A stretch of DNA of 64,000 nucleotides from Onchocerca lupi (GCA_028564675.1 JAOVVO010000026.1:62001-126000), one strand, 5' to 3'. Positions 1-14,084 are shown, counted from the first letter of the stretch. Numbers and translations are program-made. The notes: generated by a model not told the origin, from the sequence alone.

Positions 1-1802
1 ACATCAGTGAGACGTAGCGAATCTTCTGGTTTCTATTTATTAAACAGTCAATAAGTATGAAGAGCTACTGATCATAAATTAAGTACAACTTAAGAATGAG
101 AAATTTGCTATCATAAATGAAAAATTGTTGTTATTGTGAAAATATCTTTAAAGACTTGTTTCATTCAAGAATTTACTGTGTAATATAAGTGGTCACTTGG
201 TTTATCATTATCTGAAAGAGAGAGAAATTTTTTGATTTCAATTCTTTTCGGGAAAAATTTGAAAATTTTTTAAATCCGACACTGAATCTGCACGAAATAT
301 CTACTTCGCCACTCAACACATTAGTCATACAAAACAACTAGAAAGCAAGTGCAAACCACATGCCTCCAGCATTTTGATATCGCTCTGATTTGCATTTGAA
401 GATCGGATGAATAAAAAAATTACACATATTAATTAGAGTTTTTTAAGCAAATAATGCAAAAATTTGAAAAATTAAAGTACAAGTCAATTAAACTGATTTC
501 AAATTATAATTTATACGATTTAGGAAAAGAACTCGTCTCATATGAATGATTCCCGCATGTTTTATCTCAAATTATTACGAAGTCTATAAAATTTCAAAAA
601 CGATTTTTAATAAAATCTTATATAACACCAGAAAGCTTACTACTTATATGAAGTCCAAAAGACTAGTTTATATGCATTAAAATAAATACGGGAAGCTAAT
701 CCTTAAGGAAGACAGATAAAAACAAAAAAAAAAAAAAAAAAAAAAAAAAAACACTATTTCGATTTTTCCACCAATACCATCCATTTTAAATATCAAACAA
801 ATAAAACCGTGCTTTTGCAATCAGCTTCTAAATCAACAAGAGCGAGCAAGCAAAATAGCTAAATAAGTTTCGGGAAAGGCAATTCCCTTAAACAGTTTTA
901 GCTACAGTAGCATCCGAAATTTCATAAAAGTAGATATTTGCCTTATATGAGGATTTGAACGATTTTACTAAATATTATTTTATCCAACTGTCTACTTCGT
1001 TTAAATGGCATTTAAGATATTTATATATGAAGCATACTGAAAATAGTCAGACTATACAATCTTTGTAACCATCTGATCAAGAGAGCATTTCATCATATTG
1101 CATGCCTACTTTATATATGAAAAGCAATATAGAGCTGTTTCCTTTTCTCACCATTCTCGGAAGCTAACATGCTGCATAAATTTATAATTTGAAAAAAAAA
1201 AAAAAAAAACTAACGTGATGCTGAAATTTAAAACTATATTTCATTGCATCTTAGATTTTCTCATGTCACCAACATTCACATGAAATTAAAGTATCTAGTA
1301 CACAAAACTAGAAAGAAAAAAATGAAAACTGACGCAAAGAAAGTCCAGGCTGTTTCGTGTGCAGCCGAAATAGTCAATGGCATGGGAAAAATATCCATCG
1401 GATGATTTGCATAAGATCTTATAAGATTTATTCGAAAAAAAAAAACATTTAAAATCAATGTTTTTTTTTTATTCAATTTAAGCAGTCATTTCAACAGTAA
1501 TATTTTTCTAGCATACAGAAACAATATCAGACTATCGAAGTTTTGCGATGACAACTCAATTATTCAATAATAATAAATAAGGATGATTCGGAATTTTATG
1601 TTAACGAAGTCAGATTCTTAAAAGATTGTTACTGGAATTATAAGACAGAAAAAATCCACTTTCGTAATTTTTCTTTTGCTTATATAGATTGAAATGGAAA
1701 TTCTTTTTAATTAAAACTATTTTGAAGAGATCCTTCACTATAAATTTCATTATAAAAAAATCATAATACTGTCACGAAAATTAAAAAAAATTTTATTGGT
1801 CA
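1..1802. other. AT-rich gene-free stretch
   Basis: I see no convincing coding exon on either strand. The stretch contains A homopolymers near 721-751 and 1192-1209. The short open frames are low-complexity and lack splice context. It is probably the 3' flank of the coiled-coil gene that ends at 1803. Confidence 0.5.
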
Positions 1803-4800
1803 TCAAAGAGGATTAAACAAATCATCTTGCGTTATTGACTTGAGTTCGTCATCGTCAGAGTTCGTCAAAGCATTTATCATATATATCAATTTCGCGACAC
1901 GCTTTTCGCTTACAGCCAAATCTTGTTTCAATGCGATCAAATGCTGCAATTCAGAAATTAAGTTCCCTGAATTTAAAGACCAGAGAAATTAATTTAGTTC
2001 AAATCAACCAAATTCACACTAATTTTATTTTTACTCCCACTAATCTTTCGAATGAAAAAAAAAATTTATAGCTTTCTGTTGTACTGAAAAAATTTACAGA
2101 TTTACATAGTCAAACAATCATAATTGTCTTAAATTTCAAATTTTTTTTTTACTACCTCAGGGGTCCATTTGCTTGCATCTCCTGCAGTCATGTCTACAGC
2201 ACTGCATGATCCTTTCTTCATGATAATTTTTGTCGCTTTTTCTTGTTCCCTGAGTTAATAGTAATTATTAATTTTTCAATCCTAATAAATTATCTTATTA
2301 AATTATGCATAAATGAAAATTTGATTTTTAATTCCTCTTTCCTTTTCCTCATCTTTCTTAAACTGAGACTTTTTAAAATCGAAAATTTTGCTTCTTTGCA
2401 GATTATTTCGTTAAAAATAGAAAATATCTTGTTGAACTCATAACTGCACTAATTGAGTTATCAATTTCGTATTTTCGGCCATTAAAGCAATGTAAATTTC
2501 ACTCAATTGCTGATATTTTTCACTCGCTACATTCAATTCATTTTCTAACTGTTCGTTTCGAGTCTTTATTCGAGCCAGTACATTGACCAATTCTTCAGTG
2601 GTCATCTTAGCATACTGCAAAACTTATAGAAAGATTCGAAAATTTAATGGAAAAATTAAAACTAAACCCAGAAATTAGGAACTTCGTCACAACTTCTATG
2701 TTCTCCATAACTTCCTCAAAAAGTATCTTATTAATAAAAATATAAGAAATTGGTTATTTTTTGTAGAATATAAAGAAAACTTACTTCTAGATAATTTCCC
2801 AGTACTAATCAATATTTCTAGTAATAAGTAGAGGGAATTTAAATCGAATTTCACTGCTCTAAGAATCAGTCTACAAAAGATCCATCAATAAAATTACCTT
2901 AAAATACCAAACTATCAAATTTCCTATTTACAATTTCTATAGATATGAAAAATCTCTGAAGTGATTCTTAGACCAGTTATCATCTCAAGTCCTCAGTAAA
3001 ACTGAATACAAAGACAGTCCCTCATTTTCCTATTCTCTGCGTTCTGAACTTCGTATATGTCCTAAATAAAAAAAAAAAAAAAAAACTGTTTCTTTTTCAT
3101 GTTCTTAATTTAAATTTCTTCATGGATTTTTTTGAAACTTCTAATTTATGATTTGAGTTTCATTTTAATGAGGAATTCAATGTTCTAATAACGAAGTTCT
3201 CAATGATCAAATATAATAACCAGAAGTTAAAATATCATTCAAAAAAGAGCAGCAGTTTTTGGCCCAAAAAAGTGGAACTTTTTTTTTTCCCCTAATTAGA
3301 TCCTTTAAAATTTAATTTTTTCCGAGAAGGAATTCTAGGGATGAAGACAAATTTCGAAAAACAGTGTTTTAATTCAAAATCATCTCTAATATCCCTCTAA
3401 TTGATACATAAATTTTCTTCATCGGAGATTCAAAAAAAATTCCAATGACTGAGCTGCATTACAAGAACGTGAATAATTTGTTTCAAGGATTCTAACACAT
3501 ATGAAGTATTTAATGTTATATATCTTCTATCTATGAACAAACCTCTGCTTCCTTGTCATTTTGATCACTGTCATCCTTTACAGATTCAAATGCTTTGACA
3601 ATCGTTCCGTTAGCCGATCCCAAAGACGTACTCGGATTGGATAATTTTTGAGATGGAAACTGTCCGATACTTAGTATAGCGACCCTCAATTCATTCATTA
3701 TCAGTTTATTTTTGAGCACTTTACAGGCAATTGAAATAAAGAACGCTTACTTCCTAACAAGAAATTCAATTTCTTTCTTCTGAGCAGCAATAATTTTTTC
3801 GCGATCCATTAGTCTGTTTTCAAGTTCATTAACCTAAGATAAATTACTATTACTATTCTTATATTTGCTATTATTGTCTTTGCAATGATAGCATCCATTA
3901 TTTGTCGAATTAATTTTTACTTCAGATGATTCAAATGGACAGAACATGGCTGATTAATTCTAATAGTTAATTAATCGTTGACCAAAAAATTGGTAGCAAA
4001 ACAAAAGACTCATCAATCACTTTTTTGTGCATAAATTTCTGGTCTTGATTTAAGCCACGTAAAAAAGCTAATTCTTTCTCTTTTACATCACAGCTTTCCA
4101 TCAATTTCGACAAGCTCTCCTGCAAACTTTTCATTGACCTGCAAGCGTTACACAATACTTCTTGTTCTTCATTTATTTTCCCAGATGTAAAAATATATGG
4201 TACAATATTTGCTCCATTTAAATCAGTAAGCTAATTCGATATTGCTTATTTCATGCTCTTTACATTGCAAGTTTTCTCCAGAAATCTCATATTAAGTATT
4301 AGTTTCAGACTCGGTCTTTAATCCTTTCCTGAAAATATAAGGAATAAAAAGAGGCATGCATTAAAAGTTTTCGAGAAATTGAAACGATTGAATTGCTAAA
4401 AAAATGCAAATTTGATGACGACTAGATTGATTTATTAGATTAATAAATTTAAACCTTTCCTTTTGCTCCAACTTTTCGTTAGCAATTTTAATATCAGCAT
4501 GCTGTTGCTCAATAATTGAATCTTTAGATGTTGAAATTCTCGCCAACTCAACAAATTGCTGTTCTAGTGGTGCCTGTTTATTATCTGTTGTTCCAAATCT
4601 TTCCGAAATATTGTGTTTCTATTAAAATAAATCTTCGTTCAAAACAAAAGTTTTCACGAAATTTCCAAAATTTTCAGTCCATAAAAACTTTTAATAATCA
4701 GAGTTTTCTGACTTACTATAGTGGAAGTTAATAGCTGTTGCATATTTTCGATTTTAGCATGAACGAGAGAGGAATCTTGCTGAGCTGCTTTTCGTCTTCC

Positions 4801-6894
4801 TGAGGTCGTAAAATCTCTTTTTACAAAATTATTATCTAAAAGTGAGAATTTTAAATAATCTAAAAATGAATCAGCAACAATCCATGATAGTTATCAACAT
4901 AAAAAGATTTTTGATCTATTTTTTTTCTTATTGATAAGTAGTCATCATTACTGCAGATTCTCATGACTCAGATATAAATAATCAGTTCATTATTCATCAG
5001 TGTGTCACTTTTCAGGTTTTAATTTGATAATTCTTACCCATAATTTGATACTCTAATGTTTTTTTTTTTTTTTTTTTGAAAAAAAAAGTTTCTATTTCTA
5101 CATACACCATTAACATCTAAGAACAATTGAATATAGTTTTATTTGTAAAATTTAAAATAATGCCTATAATCCATAAGTTTTTTTTCGCATTTTTGAGAAG
5201 TATCAATCACCAGTTTTGACAAATGTGTTTCTCAGAAATTTTCTCGCCTGGCTAATTGCACTGCATGTATACTGAGTATCAGTTTATGACTGTTTGCAGA
5301 GGTGTAAAAAGTTCCACAATTAGCATTTAAATTATTTATAGCAATATCTATCTTATTCAGCAACTTAATGAAACTACCGAATAATTTCTGATTAGCCAAG
5401 AGACGTTGTATACTATTTACTGAGCGTTCAAATTGTTTCGTAGCATTTGCATAACTTCCAAATGGATAATCGAATGATCGGCACCCTAAAACAGGTATCT
5501 GCAAGTTTTGTTTACACACTTTTCTGGACTTCTGGATTTTCAAAATTATTATTATATTAATAAAATAAGAACTAATGAAAATTTTCTTGCATTTCTAAAA
5601 TATTCTAAATGGAATGTCAAAATCAGAGTGAAAATTATTATGAGTCACTTCGAAATTTTTCTGACTGGAACTATAATAACTAGATCTAGAGAATAGCCAT
5701 AGCTTATTCCTTGCAGTAATGGTTCGCAAGACCTTCATGCTGCGTCTTGAATCACTCTTCTTAAACAATAAATTTGAGAACAGTTATAATTCCAGAATAA
5801 AGGAATGTTGCCTCTCAAATAGTCAGTGCTTTTTGATGCTTTTTTTTTTTGAACTGGGGTAAAGCAGAAGAAGCAATGAGCCCACATTTACTGTCACTAA
5901 AGAAAGGTAAGAATCACGCAAATTATTAGTATCAATAGTTAAGCAGCAAAAGGCTTTAGATGGTATTTTACAAGTTCTTGGTTTCATAATTTTTAACTTG
6001 AAAAGGACAATATTAATTGACCGACAGCACTGTATTTCAGAAAGAAAATGGGAAACACTAATGAATGTTATTGTTATGGCTCACTGTCATAAACTAATTA
6101 TGGAAAATGGAAAAAACAAAGGTGTAGAGGAAAATTATAATCATAATAAAAGAGAAGAGTAATAATTCTTTTTTTCCTTTCTTAAATTTTAATGAAAATT
6201 TAAGGAAGGAAAGAAAGAATTATGTCTTTGACAGTGATTCTAGTGAAGTAATTTGAGCCTCCAATACTTATCCCAATTAACAGTAAAAGAAAAATTAAAC
6301 TGGATGAACATATAAGATATGCAATATAAGTGAAATAAATATTTGTAAAGTTTCTTGATCAGGCGAAATGAAATAAAATCAGAAATAGAAATTTGGGATT
6401 TCTAATATAAGCATAGTTTCGAAAACTATTGGTCGATTCTGATCTTTCTACCAACTATGCGTATACCAAAAACTTACCTAGTGAAGCGTAGTATTTCCGA
6501 TTTTTCCAACCACCGCTTGGTGGTAGCAGCTTGTTACCGTCGAATCTCAGTGATGCTCTACAGTCGTTTTCATAGAAATACAGACCAAATGCACCGGGTA
6601 AAGCAGATTGAAGAGTTGTGATTAAGATGGCGCTCTCCTGATTCAATTCCACCTCTACTGGTTCCACGTAAATACGTAACGTGAGTCGAACATCTACATG
6701 AAATCTGAGCTTCAATATCGTTAGAGAAAAGAAACATGCCAGAAACATAAAAGATGCAGTGTTTAGAATAAGTCTTTGTGAATGTTAAAAACGAAACCTG
6801 TTTTAATAATCTAATTTAAAATAAAATAATTAAATAAAAAGTAATTTTGTATTATTCAAAAACAATACTTACCATTTTCTGTTTTATTTTCCAT
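1803..6894 (-). CDS. Coiled-coil protein with a TDP-43-type N-terminal domain (model partly unresolved)
   Basis: Exons read on the minus strand: 6894-6873, 6693-6478, 5498-5273, 4835-4717, 4573-4455, an unresolved block 4328-4021, 3833-3751, 3684-3543, 2614-2445, 2249-2156 and 1943-1803 (stop). The first two exons give residues close to the TDP-43 N-terminal oligomerisation domain: E-P-V-E-V, then L-P-G-A-F-G-L-Y, then a Gly-Leu-Leu-Pro-Pro stretch and G-G-W-K-N-R. No RRM follows. The remaining exons encode Glu/Lys/Leu/Gln-rich coiled coil, for example VNELENRLMDREK and TTEELVNVLARIKTRNEQ, ending DDLFNPL. Most junctions agree in phase. The joint 6478 to 5498 does not: a small exon may be missing, or a weak acceptor at about 5508 is used. 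The block 4328-4021 carries an in-frame stop and a frame change. Function is unknown; self-assembly through both domains is an inference. Confidence 0.6.
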
Positions 6895-9248
6895 CGACTG
6901 AAAAGACAACTGAAGGAATGACGACAAAATGAAGATGTATATGAGAAGATAGTTTCACAGATGTTTCAAAAAGACTTTGAGAGTTTCAAGGAGGAAGAAC
7001 GTCAAGTATACAAGCAAAACTGAAATTAATAGTATTTGAAGGGATAAATTTTACAACATCTAAAGTTCATCGTATAGAACCATTGCTCAAATTTAGCAAA
7101 AATAATTGTTCCAAATTTAAATTTTCTCATCTTCTACTGTATGTTTGTTGTTAGTTATTTTCTACGATAAGACTGTCACACAAAATTAATGAGTTTTGAA
7201 TTTTACAGGAATTCTGAAAAAAATTAATGAGTTTTGAATTTTACAGGAGTTCTGAAACAGCCGATGATAAAGTGACGTATTGCTACTTCAAAAAGCAAAT
7301 GGGGACATTGCTTTTTATCACAGTATATGCTGGAGTAAGCAGCAATGCAATCGTTATTTTGAAACTGCTAAAATCTCAAAGAACAAATATCACTGAACAA
7401 TAAAGATGTAGATAAGGAAAAAGAGCACATAGCGAGAGAAAAGGATGAAGAAATGGTTCATAATCGACGATGAAGGCTCAATAACGTTGCGACGAATGAA
7501 AGGAACTATTTGTGCACGCTTCTGTCACTGTGTCACCCAACTCTCTGTATTATATCATTTCAAAAGATTGTCATTGTATATTCGAAAGTTTAGTAGTTTA
7601 TACACAATCCAACATATAATAATACCATGGTATCTTTCCTCAGTTAAGCATATATGTGTTAATAAGAAGGAATAGAAATTAAATTTATTCTGGTGCGTTA
7701 AATAATATTATAGGCATGTAGATGAGTGATTAACATTCAATGATATGAGCATATGATGGCTTAATGAGTTTTTTCCCAAACGTAGTTTAAAGACAGCGCG
7801 TACTGAACTCAAATAAACAAATGGATTCTTTTCCTTAAATAAAATAAAGGAAAAAGGACGATAATTATTAGAGAATATCCAAGCAAACTGATCACTGGAT
7901 AATCAAATGGAGCAGACGTTTAGATTCGAATCGAAAATTGCGGACATAAGATTTAACAAAGCAATAGGGCCTTTGTCTCATTAAAACACGGCCCTTTTCA
8001 GTACATAGTGTAAAACAGTGAGATATGAAAATCTTTTTCTTTTGTTTTAAAGCATCTTTTTCCTTTGTTTTAAAGCAGTTTCTATAAGATATAAGCAATC
8101 TATCATTTGAAATTATTTCAAAAAATAGAACTTGAACATTTTTGATTGTTTGATAATATAAGAACTAAATCTTCTGAAAATGCCAGTAATCAAATTTCAA
8201 TCATTCCTGAACATATTTTTTTAGAGCACTAGACACTTCATTTATTTAAATCATTTTTGCAGATTTAATCAAATTTAAACTAAGCAAAATTTGACAACAA
8301 TTTTTGCACTACAATTTACGAATATATTTATGACACTACAATCGTTATTATATGTCAGAAATGAACACTAATAGATGTCTTTCATAAGAGAACAGTGATT
8401 TATCTAAATAGGTCAATAAAGTTTGTCACCTTTTCATCAGCAATAAACTCGTCTAAATGATCCAAATTCAAAATGAATTCGGAATTTGTTCCTCATAATG
8501 TTTCAATTTTTAACAATGGCAGAACGAATATCATCCATATGATTATCAAATGCAATTTTTTTTTTACCTTACAAATTTCGAAATCTAGATAACTAAAAAT
8601 GAATACAGTTCAACATAAAGCAGTTGAAATATTTTTTAAAATAAATTTTCACAAGCAAAAAAAGAGGAAAATTGATCTGCAAACTTTATATGAGGAGGCC
8701 CTGCAAGCATATAATGATTTATTATTACTGATTTTAATACATTTGTATTCCAGTTAGCTTTTATCAGAAAATACCTATACCCGTAATTTCTCATAATTTT
8801 AAAAAATCTCTAGACTTTTGAAACTATCTTTGCTTGATATTCGATACAAAATTAGCTATCATTTATGATAATGCCTTAATCGTTATTGATTTAAATATGT
8901 TGCCTTTAAAAGAGAGATAGAAATAAAAGAGTTCATCTCGGAAATTTCTTTAGGACACAATTAAAATATAAAATTTTTCACTGGAAGCAGATCGACAGCA
9001 ATGAAATCTAAGCTACCATATATTTCAAACATTATAACAATCAAGGTAATAATGACTGAGACGGTAAGATTACCTGGAACTGTGATTAAAAAGTTGAGGA
9101 CTTAGTAAAAGACATTATTCAAAAAAAAAAAAAAAAAAAAAAAATGAAAGATTTCACAGTAGGAAGTTAACAAGGGGTATTTGAGCAAGATATAGATATA
9201 AATTATCTGATCTCACATTAAGTTATAAGAGATTCCTATCAGTTCTGT
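6895..9248. other. Intergenic, no gene seen
   Basis: AT-rich spacer between the divergently oriented 5' end of the coiled-coil gene and the 3' end of the collagen gene. It holds a two-copy tandem duplication near 7183-7256, a shorter one near 8026-8080 and an A-run near 9121-9144. The plus-strand open frame at 7445-7675 has no recognisable domain or splice context and is not called. Confidence 0.5.
7183..7256. repeat. Tandem duplication, unit about 37 bp, two copies
   Basis: The string aatgagttttgaattttaca followed by gga(a/g)ttctgaaa occurs twice back to back with only a few differences. It looks like a simple local duplication. I see no coding or structural role. Confidence 0.75.
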
Positions 9249-11340
9249 TCAGTAGCCTGGTGGTGTACGTGGTTCGGGGCAATGTTCGCATGAACCGCTT
9301 TCTCCTCGTTCTCCTGGTAATCCTGGTTGTCCTTCTAGACCTCGCTGTCCAGGTGGTCCTGGTATTCCTTGATCTCCTGGTGGCCCTTGAGGACCGTCTT
9401 CGGTAGCTCCATCCGGCCCTGGAAGTCCTTTTGGTCCAGGTGGTCCAGGTGGTCCTGCAAAAATTTGTGATGTAAAAAAGAAAAAAAAAATAGTGCTATT
9501 AAAATCGAACATATTTCCCTCCAATAATTATTTAAAGAAAGTTAACAATCATTAACGAATTCACCAGGTAATCCAACAGGTCCGAGGGGTCCATCAATTG
9601 GAATAAGACGTCCGGGTTGACCAGCAAGTCCAGGTAATCCTTCTTTTCCGGGTGGTCCAACTGGTCCCGCTGCACCAATCATGCCAGGTTCTCCTTTTTT
9701 GCCATCTTCACCTCTAGTACCTTCAGCACCTTTCGGTCCTTGTGGTCCTTTTGGACCAGCTTGACCTGCTGGACCGGGTGGACCAGGTGGACAAATAATA
9801 CATGGCTCTTCGGCTTCAATTGCTGATTGCATCACCTTAAAAAATATCGCTGCTAAGATTATTTTTAATGATATACTATCATGCTGAATACTTTAAATTA
9901 GATTATTTAGCAATAATGAGGATGAAGAAATCTTTTTTTCATGAACAACCAGCTATTGAACATCGAAAATGACTGTTTACTTATTTGTAAGTTCAGCAAG
10001 AGAAGTACTTGTTTTTTTCATCTAAATTTTGATGAGTTTCGCTATAGACTATTTATTAAGAATTGTTGGGACGTAAGAACGGATATGCATCAATTCTTAA
10101 ATATGATAACTCTCACTGTCAAAGAAGATTTTGCTGACACAGTGTTGAGATTCCATTTAAATACCATTCGTATTCAATATTAATACCTATCATTCTACAC
10201 TGCCCATTAGGCTTAATCTGATTAAAATCCATTAGAATTAGGTCTGAAAAATACCTGTCCATCTTTTCCTTTCTCGCCATCCTTGCCCGGCTCACCATCT
10301 TTTCCATTAGGGCCAGGATCGCCAGGTGGTCCTGGCGGTCCTACAGGGCCTTGCTGACATGGACAACAAAAACTTCCAACATTTGGTTCTGCATTGATTA
10401 GTGGACCTGGACCATAACCGGGCGATATCTCTTGCTTACCGTTATCGTTATAAGAGATAGTATCACTGCTATATGGATCAGCTCCACTTGCACCATATGT
10501 ATTGCCATTGCTGGAACCTCCATAAAGATCACTGCTGGCTCCACCATTATATCCATCTCCTTTGTTACCATATGGCGTAGGAATTTCACTACCGTAGCCG
10601 GCATTCCCCGAATTATAATCTGCAGTACCAGGTGCACGTGATATAAATTGACCGAAGAGCCAAGTGCCTGCTTCTCGTTTGACACGATATTCTTTATCAA
10701 TTAAGTTTATTTCTTGCCACATATCCCGAGATCGAGACTGAAATCCATTTTGCTAAATATCATGAAAATGGAACGAAATTCATGTTAAATCAAAGCAACA
10801 TTTCTTTTTAAAGTGTAAAAACTGATTACTCATTTCAAATTAATTATAACAAAAAATACTTACAAAGAAAACAATTAATCAATTAATTAAATATACCCAT
10901 GTTTTTCGGATTAATTTTGAATTATGTGATCATTTTATTAGAAACGTCATAACTCAATCGTAAAAAATAATTTCTGTCAAGTTCAAAAAAATAATTTTTT
11001 TTTCTACTCACAAAGGAAATTATATTTAAATTTCAAAGTAAGCTGATCAAAATTTCGATACTGTAATTCAAACTGTTGAACTTCATGCAAGAAATTTTTT
11101 TACTGTCTTAATTAAATATACGTTGTTCAACATATTGCTCAAATATCAAAATCTAACCTTACAAAAATCAGTTTCAGCAATAAGATGCGATTGGAAAGAT
11201 TGAGTAAAACTATAAAGCATTGGAAGAGTGACAATTGAAGCAATTACTGCAGCGGTCGAAACAACAATTGCAAAAAAAGCAGCACGACGCATTTGCACCT
11301 GCTCATCGTTCAGATTACTTTCGATACCATTGAACTTCAT
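9249..11340 (-). CDS. Nematode cuticle collagen
   Basis: Four exons (11340-11158, 10737-10255, 9835-9565, 9454-9249) join in phase to 380 aa. Residues about 1-50 form the Col_cuticle_N module: a short cytoplasmic head, then a hydrophobic signal-anchor (FFAIVVSTAAVIASIV). RVKR at about 79-82 fits the subtilisin/BLI-4-type processing site that releases the collagen. A Gly/Tyr/Ser/Asn-rich non-collagen region follows, then Gly-X-Y blocks separated by cysteine clusters (CCPC at about 185-188, CIIC at about 234-237), and a C-terminal tail C-E-H-C-P-E-P-R-T-P-P-G-Y. Gly-X-Y continues across the exon 3/4 splice, which supports the donor at 9564. The product is secreted by hypodermis and cross-linked into the cuticle. 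The tail type occurs in a subset of cuticle collagens, but I do not assign an orthologue. Confidence 0.93.
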
Positions 11341-14036
11341 CTCTGGTAATGCCAGTATGAAGTTAATAAACTATAAATTGAAAAACATATGCGGAATCAG
11401 AAGGCTGTCAAATCATAATAAAGATTCTGACGAAAGAAAAAGGTTCATATGACTTAAAAGTTTTAAAAGTTCATAAAAATTTAAAAATTATTAAAGAAAA
11501 CATTTTAGTAAGTTTACTAATTCTAATTTCTGACAAATAGAGAGACACCCTACTTAAATTTAGTATAAATTTGAAAAAATACAAATAATTTGTTGATCAT
11601 TCATTTAGGGCGTATCCATGTAGGCGGAAGCATTGACCCAATTACCTACATTTTTTGCAATTGAAAATAGTAAGTTAACACGATGATAATTTTTCTTTGT
11701 TAATAAATATCAAATCAAAAATGAAATCTCATCTTGTTTTCGGATAAAATTAAAAAAATGAGCAACCTGCATTCATTTAGCTTTTATGCAAATTTTTTGA
11801 CGAAAGAAATTTTCCCTGAATTATTTCTTTTGCATTTTGAAAATTTCTAATCGAATGCTTTCAATTGTCTCTTCAAGAAATTTGCACAGAAAATAATTCC
11901 GCACAACATAACTGTTAATGAAGAATTATCTTAAAAAAAAAAAAAAAAAAATATGATTGGAAAAGGTCAAGAAGGGAGAAAAGTTAACTAAGAACATAAA
12001 AGTTAGTAAAATCATCAGCGCTTTTTGGACAACAACATAGATGTAAATATTGTTTCTACTTATGATTAAATCTATTTTTTGATTTGATGATATAAATTTA
12101 GCGTCATTTCCAAGATTTTTAGTTTTAATATAAGTCGATTATCAAAATTCAATTATGATATCCAGAAAAACTATCGGGAGAATGCAATAAGGTGTCTAAT
12201 CGAAGGAAGAATCGTTTTAAAAGTGAAAAGTTATGTTAAAAGAATCATGAAATAATCAAGGAATTCATTCGGCCGAAATTTGAACTAAATGGAAAAAGAG
12301 AAAATCTCCAGAAAATTTATAACCAACCATTCGGTAGAGGAATATATCCATCTTCAAAAATTTTAATTGTTGAATTGAAAACGACATCTTGAATGACTAT
12401 CTTTGTTCCAATTTCTGCCGACTGGTGGGCACCTTATCTAATATTAATTGTTTCAAGCACGGCCTCTGTCCATCAAACCACAATCTTTAGATATCATGGC
12501 GGTATCTCTTTCATCAAAAGCTTTATAGACATCTCTACCATTTTACTTTATAGACATCTCTACCATTTTCGTATTTGAACGGACTATATTTATTGAACAT
12601 CGAATTGCTACCAGTCTTGCAGAATAATCAAGAACGAAAAAAATTGCTGACTATTGCGATAATGTATTCTATTCCACATGCAAAGAAGATGAAGACTATA
12701 AATGCTAATTAATGTTATATTTATCCTCCTCTTTTATCCTCATGCAATTCTTTTTACAACTACTGGTTTTAAATTTGAAATTCAAAAAGTTTAAATAATA
12801 CGGAAAATTTAATTGGTGGAATAATCAAATTTCAGTCTACTCTCTTTATTCTATATGTTAATTTCGACTTGGTCCACCACCCATTGTGCCGAATCAGCGG
12901 TGGACCAAGCGGTGATGGTTGATAACCTGGTGGTAGCGCTTGATAATATGCCAAAGGTGGCGGTGAGATGGCGATGGAGCATCCATCAAGCCAACTGATG
13001 GCATATAAACACGATGATTCGGCACTGGTCTACGGTCATCGCAGAAATTAACATTTAGAATAAATAGAGTGGACCGAAAATTTAAAAGTGACATAATATT
13101 GAATCAGAAGCTGGATACGGTTAGTGAATAAACAAACAAGTTTTTAACTTCGTTTGAAAACATTCCGATTTCTTTAATCAAAAATCAAATATTATTTTAA
13201 ATATATGATATAAACGAACGCGTTTAAACTCATGTTCTACTCATTTTCTTCTACCATTTGCTTCCCTATCTCTCGCTTCCATATATATTAATAAACCCTA
13301 TATGACTATCCTTTCTAAACTTTTCTGATATTTTAACAAGATTTCATATTTATCCCAGAGCAAAATCATTAATTAAAAATAGAGTTTAGTTAAATCCCAA
13401 CTTTAAGATTCAGAATGCCATGTAATCGTTCAATACTGAGTCACAATTTAAATCTTTTTTAAAATTTGCGATCTCTTTTTTTGTGTTTTTAAATAACTTT
13501 GATTGCATCGTTATTGCTGATTATGTTTGATATCCGTAAAGTACATTCTGCCATTTCCAATTTTTCAAAAATGAATGTTTGGGATAATGATTTAAATATC
13601 ACGAATCAATATTCGAAATGAACAAAATTAATTAGTTCAACTGTTGCGCCTTCTCTCATTATGATATTTCCGAATAAACAAAGCAATCCAACCAACTTCA
13701 CGTATTTCAATTGTATCTATAAACTAATCAACATTATTCATTTTTTTGCAATACAATATTAGATCACTTTGTAATGCTTGATTTGCTTTGCTTTTTTATT
13801 GGTGAATTTAATTTTCATTTTCATTGATTATAGCTGCTTCAAAAAAACTTTTTTTTCAGTCTCATCATATGAGTGCCACTAATACTGAATCTAATAATTT
13901 CCTTTCAAGTGTAAATGCAACGATTTAAAAAGCATCATTTTTGATCAACACTTAAATCATCAATTCATAATATTTAAATTTCTTCATTATATACACGAAA
14001 ATTTTGCATAAATATGAGCACTTTCCTCGTTTTCTA

Positions 14037-14084
<48 letters not shown>

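Noticed and set aside
7445..7675. Plus-strand ORF of 76 codons
   Set aside because: No domain, no splice signals and AT-driven composition.
14040..14082. Poly(A) tail of a retroposed gene
   Set aside because: The 43-nt A-run has no adjacent gene copy or target duplication on the plus strand; many similar A-runs occur in the window.
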